This document shows positions 57,089-64,000 of a stretch of DNA of 64,000 nucleotides, piece after piece. The notes below the pieces were generated by a model. It did not search any database and was not told where the DNA came from. It saw only the letters and a program-made list of their open reading frames with translations. The translations under genes and the position numbers were made by a program. The DNA lies in NCBI RefSeq assembly GCF_000150275.1, contig NW_002060944.1, positions 6,113,102-6,177,101 on the forward strand, given 5' to 3'. The first letter of the stretch is position 1. Every line of letters begins with the position of its first letter. Source of the DNA: Trichoplax adhaerens. Its lineage: Eukaryota > Placozoa > Uniplacotomia > Trichoplacea > Trichoplacidae.

Positions 57089-60000
57089 AATATCGGCATA
57101 GTCATAGTCTCAACGGAAGATGTCGTTTAATGAAATACTAAAGTGATCATTTATCGAAAAGACAAGAAGTAGAACCGAAATGATCACTGTTTTAACTTAA
57201 TATAACCATTTAATTAACTATAAGCTACGATGATATTGATGATTAACATAACCAATCTTACAAGACATAAGTGAAATATTGCTGTATAATACTGCATGAT
57301 TAATTACTATCGGTTTCTGGTAAAAAAAGTTTAATCATTCTTTGCTATTTCCGCAATGCCACAGTAAATTAGTAGTATAGTGTTTGTAATGTATTTCACT
57401 GTTATACTAGTTGCAGTGTATCTAGACTTCACTGTAGTCTTAAGCATATTTTTAAATATAGACATTTCGTATTATACCAAATATAGATAGCTTTACAGTC
57501 TATTTCTGCTATACTTAAATATAGCTTGTTGTGTTTAGTTATTTATAGCACCTACACTTTTCGCTGTTTTCTACAATTATTTGCTATTACTCTGTCTCTT
57601 TATGGTAGATATCATAACGAATACTATAATCCTGTTCTCTGCATACGTTCTATCTCTTACTCTATGAATATTGATGATTTCTGACTCAGATTTATCAGTT
57701 ACACTAGTTGCAGTAGTAGTACTTCTTCACGTTACTTCACAACAGCTTACGCGCTTGATCTACCGTAATTACCGCATTGTACATCCGTTACTATCTACAA
57801 TAAAGTATCCAATTTTGTTAAAACCCCTTGCATAATTTCTGTTAATGGCTACTAAGTTCGCAGTCGCTGACTCTTCGAATCCTCCATCACAGTGTTTAGT
57901 GGTCCTAATAAATTCTATTACTGTAGATCTCTTAAAGTAAAAATTTATCCGTACCGTAACTCTCAAATAAGTGTCACATGCACGTATTTCCTGTAAACTA
58001 ATTTTAGCAACATCCAAATCTGATTTTTACGTCTACATAATGGAACTCACTAACTGTCATTAGAAATACCATCACTATGTATTTTGCGGTAAATTGCATA
58101 ATAGGTAGGCTCTAATATCTTACCAACTAATATTTATCGAGCAGAACTAATCTAACCTACGAATAAAATACTAAACTACTGAATTATTAGAGTTATCTCT
58201 GTAAAAATTGTCTTGGCAAAATGTATTTTATTCTAAAAATGAATAGCTTACTGCACTGTACAGTACATGAAAAGCTATATAAATCGCCATTGTAAAAGCT
58301 TTAAACTCTATTTATCATGTGAAAATTATTTTCGGTAGCTTTTTACTTATAATATCTCAAGTGTCTATACAAGATTATAAATGTTACTTTTCACACATTT
58401 TTAATTGATATCATATTGATAATTTCAAATTTAGATCTGTCTTTAAAATTTGTTGACATATCATGATACAGCCGGCATCTAATCAAATTGAATTTACAGG
58501 CTATCCATTGTATACGTCAAAGGCAATTACAGCCTCTGCTAGTGATAACGAAAGTTTTTACAAGTACGGTATAAGGATTTTTTAGACGTGATGATATTTT
58601 TAATACGATATCTCTTCTCCGTTTGAGTATATATCTAGAGCCAATTTAATGTGTACTGTAGACTGGCTATTATAAATTTTATCGGCAATTGTAAATGAAA
58701 CAGATTTCAACTAGAATATAAATCACGATAAGAAAGTTATCCTCGACAGACGATCGCTATTAATACAAGCATCTCACTCATATTTGATTTCGATGTCAAT
58801 AAGATTTTGAGGATTATTGACTACAAGTCCCGTATTGATATCATATTTATATTGGAATGCATGTGTTTGGTTAAAAGGGTTCGTAGACGTATTACATGAT
58901 AAATTTTACTAGGAAAGAATTAATTCAATCCATAGATTATGGCGGCTTGCACTACCAATTGTAATCTTAACTAATTACAGCCCTGAATTGTTATATGGGG
59001 CTATTACATCGATAAATTTTTACTATTAACTATCTTATTTCTATTTAACTTTTATTAAGTCAGCCCGTGAAATTTCGTCGAAATAGTACATCGCAGTTTA
59101 CCTAGCAATCATAAGCTTAATATATAGACAATCTGTTACTGCTTTCATACCTTCATTAAAGCTGGCGACTGGTTTTGATAGAGTTAACCCATGTTCCAAA
59201 AGGTTAAGGTTCAAGGTTAATGAAATATAGGGTAAAAATAGTACTTTAGTATAAGACAGTAGCCTATTTTACGTGATATATTAATATTATCATAATATTG
59301 TTATGTATTTAATTAACAGCAAGATATCATAAGCAAAATTAAAAATAAAATTTTAGAAGATTTTATATTTGAAAGCATAACTTCATCATTATTTTTATGA
59401 AATCTTGTTAGATATAAAACTATGATGTTGTGTTATATCAATCACAATACTAAGTCCGGTGCAATTATAGTAATGACTAATCTTGCATACCCATCGTTTA
59501 ATCGATAATAAAATGATATTAGGGTAATTATAATAAATAATATTAAGCATGACTTATTGCAATGAGTAGCAATATTAAGATATTTTAAAAGCTTAATAAC
59601 CTTGAATCCAATAAAAATACTAAATTCTATTATAAATTAATGATCTAGGAACCGAAAATAATTCTTTTTCTCAGTACGTGTAAAATCTATTTACCCTCAA
59701 TTATCATCAAAATATGCCGGCTATTGCCGGTATAACGTAATGAAGTCTGGAAACAAAACACTCAGTAATAATAGACTAAAGATCTATAGCATTGGTGGCA
59801 ACAAAATTTTAACATTTTATTCTTCTAATCATTAAACTGGAATTACTGATTGTGAATCAAATACTATATACGATAATAAAGTGTAGTTACGCAATAATGT
59901 TACTTTACAAAGCTGTAACTTATCCGGTGTCTCGAGTCCAAAATTGTTATAGGGGAAAAATACTTTTAATTTAATGTGATACTTATTTTGTCAACAGTGT

Positions 60001-63000
60001 CATAGTCTATACGCCGAAGGTACCGGCTTTAGTCATCACTTGCCATGATCTGATGTTATTACACTCGTCTACGTGTACTAGGAAGCAAGACGGAATTCAG
60101 TAAACACTTTACGTAGCTAGGGTAAATAAGACACAGTTTTAGCCATCCGGCTACTAATCTGCACTTTATGCGATATTTCTGAGCTAAAATATAAATATAT
60201 CCTGTAATAAGATGCCTATGACTTAAAAGGCATGCTAGAATAATCGCTATTTTTGCCATGAGAGATTAATACTAAGCAAATTACGACTAATAAAATGGAT
60301 GAGAACATACGATTCTGATCCTTTATTTTCAGAGCAATTCGTTAATGCTAGCTAGATAAAGTATACCGTAAATGTACCAGATCACATGCCTTTATCGAAG
60401 TGATAACTCGTCAAAGTAGCGATAATTTAATTTTGACAATAGATTCTCTCCACCGTTGTGGATTGAAATAGAAAGAAATATGTGGTCCAGATAAAGATTA
60501 ATCTATTAATAATTTTGTCCACTAATAAATTCTTCTGAAGCTATAGCTTATATCGTTACTGATAATTACTGAAATTGTAAAGAAGTAAAAGAGCAAAGAA
60601 TTTGTCATGGTTAGTTGGTCAATAGAGTTACAGCAGTATCACCATTGATATCTATGATGATAAAATCGATATCTACAGTAATTATCGATAATCGGTAGGA
60701 GCTGGAGTAATACTGTATATACTATCCATTAGGTCCAGATGAGAAACTTCTCTGATAGTTGAGGAAAAAATTTCGGTATCTATTTCAGCATTTTACGATA
60801 ACTGGTTTAATCAGTTTCGACTAGTAATTATAATTACTTCACTGGTATCAAATCCATGCGCTTCTAGCTATAAGACTTACATCCGGCAACCAGTAGAAGG
60901 ATTACCAAAATATTCTTCATGATTTTAGATAAATCGGGCCGTTTGTGCTGGTATAATATTTATTATAACTGAAAAGCAAGGTGAAAATCATTGTATTTGT
61001 GTTAAAATAAAAGCCTATATCTCCATCCATTCAAAAAGCTCAATCTTGACATCTCTGTTGTAGACAACTTTCTCTAATATTAACGATAAGTTATGATGAT
61101 AAATCTTGTTCAAGTCGCTGCATTACAGATATTACAAGAAGCTTTCATACTTACCTTCCTTATGCGAATGAAATAGACTTGTCAGAATTGATAGGAGAGT
61201 GAGCTACAGATAAGAAAAGGATTGAAGTATAATCGATTAAAGGCGTCTACACGCTCTTCCCGTTAAGTCAATAAGAGCTAATCTAATTGACTCCCTTATG
61301 ACGTCAATGGAGCTAAGTTCATGAAGAGGCGTTCCTGTTACCACCCTTTATTCAGCTAGCGATTTAGCCTTATTGATGAATCAACAGTCAATCATGATCA
61401 ATAATAACGTTTGTTATTTTTATAGGAAAATCTTATGAATAGAATTGATAATAAGCTTAAGGATAGATTGTATCATTTTAATTATCTTGATATATCGATA
61501 TCATTTAGCTCGCTTTCTGTTTGTTCGATCAAAGCCAGATGAGCAACTGATTGAACAAGGCTCAAGACTGATAGCTTTTGTAAATAAATAAGCTTACAAA
61601 CAACAGTTCTCTCCATCATCCTATCCATAATATAATCGGTTCAAAAAATTTCCAAAACTTTTGATTGCAATTGTCATCATCATGCGAGCAAATTGATATA
61701 CATATATCATATACGTATCTATCTTCAAAAGATCATTCTGGCCATAATAAAAATAGAGTATAACCATGCCTAAGTTAATTTACTACTCATATTTATAATA
61801 GTGCTAAAATATCTGTGGTTCATTTGTATTATACCAGAATAACCGGTAACGTAACGTCGTAAACTTTTACAACTCCAAACAAATGAATCATCAACAGTGT
61901 TAATTACCAATAGAGATATGATTCCTGGAAAAAGTTACTACGATTTGTACTGGTTTATTTTGGCAATAAGAGACAAAATTGGGTTAGATGGTGACGTCTA
62001 TAATCTTGCTTTTTGATATCGTTAGACGAATCGGAATTACTGAGGTGCAAAAACGCTTTGATAATCGAGACTTACCGCATTGTAAACAATGCTTACTTGT
62101 ATGGTAGAAACTGACGGATCATGAATATCAAGGTGAAAGCACCATTGTACTCAATTCCGTCATAACACCTTACTCTGATTCTAAGGATTGACAGCAGCAT
62201 CTTAACAAAGTATTACAGTTAACCTTTGGACTGATGTACAACTTACGGTATATTTCCCCAGAAGACTTTAATTTTATTTACCATGTAATCGCACTAGCAA
62301 TAATTGTTTAACATTTTGCACTTGGATACAGGAAAGCATTATCAAAATTTTAATGATCTAATTTACGGCTAGTTTTTATTCGATTTAATATACGTATACG
62401 CGTATATTGTGGGCTTAGAAAAAATGAGGATAACATGTAATTGAGGTAGTCAATATTTTGCAGTCGCTATGATTAGCTGCAAATTTATAAAAGTCAAAGC
62501 AACTCATTGAATTAATAAATTACTGACAACTGGTATTATTTTGTACTACATTGATTAGCGCTAGATTACTGTGTGTTATCAAATACTTTCTTAATTAAAA
62601 GAAATGACCTTTTCCATTAAATCGGAGATAGACGTTAAAATAGAGTATTACGTTGAATATTAAAACCAACTGGAATGATGTAGGGTCGTATAAAAGATCT
62701 GATGCAACAGTGACCTAAATTCTTTGAATGGCTATAACATATTAAGATTGAATTTAGATACGCTTTCATTTGCAACATAGTTATAAACTTCATCTGGATT
62801 AGATTATGTGTGGAATATGCGATAATTCGTGGATTAAATTCTATTTAATTCCGATGTGGTAAATAAGGCTATAAGTACATTAACAGCAGACTTTGTGTGG
62901 GGAATGATATTAGTAGTCCTTATTGAAGTATCTAAGATGATTACTAGTATCTACATTCAGTATTTCTTTCCAAATGAGGCAAACGATCGTTGATGTGGAT

Positions 63001-64000
63001 AAGGAATAAAAATTAAATTAAATATTACATCATCTTGAACTATTCTGCTGACTACTTTTAAATAAGACATTACAATTGTTGGAATAACTTATTCGGAAAT
63101 GTAACTTTATTTCATATAATAACAACGGCCACATTGTAATGATTAGGGCAGTAGTATAACGGATACAAATAATAAACGCAAATAAAATAATGCCTAGGTG
63201 AACTTAGATAGATTAGAACCTGTGATGTTCATAAAGAAGTACATCAAACGATTCGAAATTCATTGACCTGTTGTGCAGAAGCATTCATGATATGGTAATA
63301 CATTCTTTTTTTGTAACAGTTAATTAATTTAACAAAAGCAATACCAGTAGTATTGTTATAGAAATCAAAGACATCAATTCAGGAGCAATACATTAAATGT
63401 ACAATGAAATAGCAGAAAGTGACGCCAAGACGATATAAAAAATTTGTATTTAAACATTGCATACATTGTGATACGATTTGATTATAAGTAAAGGTTTAAA
63501 TTAAATTTTTGCACCAGGAAAAAATTGTGTAGATTGTTGAATTTCAATCTACGATACTAATTTTAGTCATTATTAGCTCAATCACTTTCGAAATTACACA
63601 TTTATAGCCTCGTTACTAATGTGAAGGGAATATAAATTATTTAGAAATGATAAATAAAATTTAATTTACGATATTAGATTCCATGCTTGATATCAACCAT
63701 TGGCTTTTCTTGATTTTTTATCTAAAATAAGAATGTCCTTATTAATGACAACGCCATCGAAATACGATAAAGCATTTCTTGTCAAGTGACAAGTTTAAAT
63801 TTGGTATTAATTGATAATTGTAAATATCTCATTGCGACACTATGAATAGCTCCGTAGGATCTACAAAATTTTTGTACACTAACTCTTTAGAAATGCCTTC
63901 TTCCAAGTAATTGCATCAGGTGACAGCGCTTGCATATTATGTTTGCAATCCTATACATAGCATAATATATAAAGTATGTTTACAAAATTATGGTTTACAG
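56804..64000. other. Gene-poor 7.2 kb region
   Basis: AT-rich throughout. After the tandem array that ends near 57088 I see no exon chain with splice logic, no RNA gene and no clear repeat family. Short open frames (for example 57769-58017 and 60059-60259 on the minus strand, and about 58463-58580 on the plus strand) are of the size expected by chance. It may hold distal exons or regulatory sequence of a gene beyond the window, which I cannot show. Confidence 0.5.

Noticed and set aside
58463-58960. Short ORF starting MIQPASNQIEFTG and a nearby minus-strand frame ending IDIEIKYE
   Set aside because: They look protein-like by eye, but I could not find linking exons, and the lengths are within chance expectation.
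57769-60259. Minus-strand open frames at 57769-58017 and 60059-60259
   Set aside because: No recognisable motif, no splice partners and atypical composition.

Overview
The window is nuclear DNA from an early-branching animal. It is AT-rich, and the genes carry many short, canonical GT-AG introns. The gene set is animal-type: doublecortin-like kinase, WDR5, CCDC12, IFT139/TTC21B, MIF and a mesothelin/stereocilin-like protein. Exon layout is strongly conserved with vertebrates. Compact intron-rich genes, low GC and the absence of recognisable autonomous transposons fit a placozoan (Trichoplax/Hoilungia type). That assignment is inference; no species-specific marker was read. I rebuilt all gene models by hand, requiring GT-AG boundaries, matching phases across every junction, and agreement with family sequence. 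Eight multi-exon models keep an open frame from ATG to stop.

Layout: 1-2978 (+) is the 3' part of a doublecortin-like kinase, with an assembly gap at 84-331. 4226-5593 (-) is mitochondrial Mn/Fe superoxide dismutase. 6814-9974 (+) is WDR5, divergent from SOD2. 12337-15263 (+) is a PHYHD1-type phytanoyl-CoA dioxygenase. 17262-20426 (+) is a membrane-anchored sulfotransferase. 21809-23531 (+) is the splicing factor CCDC12. 24820-33879 (-) holds three tandem MIF/D-dopachrome tautomerase-like genes, with a weakly supported two-exon fragment between the first two. 35851-45533 (+) is TTC21B/IFT139 in 42 exons. 46647-56803 (-) is a 25-exon, predicted GPI-anchored, mesothelin/stereocilin/otoancorin-like protein. 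56804-64000 has no gene I can support.

The genes do not form one pathway; they are the usual mix of a compact animal genome: signalling and microtubules (DCLK), oxidative stress (SOD2), chromatin (WDR5), 2-oxoglutarate oxygenase, sulfation, splicing, cytokine-like tautomerases, ciliary transport and cell surface. The most interesting points are: (i) the mesothelin-like protein built from repeated W-[S/T]-x-x-Q modules; (ii) a non-coding tandem array upstream of that gene whose first unit contains the start codon and signal-peptide coding sequence; (iii) the graded loss of catalytic residues across the MIF trio; and (iv) clusters of a GTACTGTAC/TGTACAGTACA palindromic word just upstream of several start codons.
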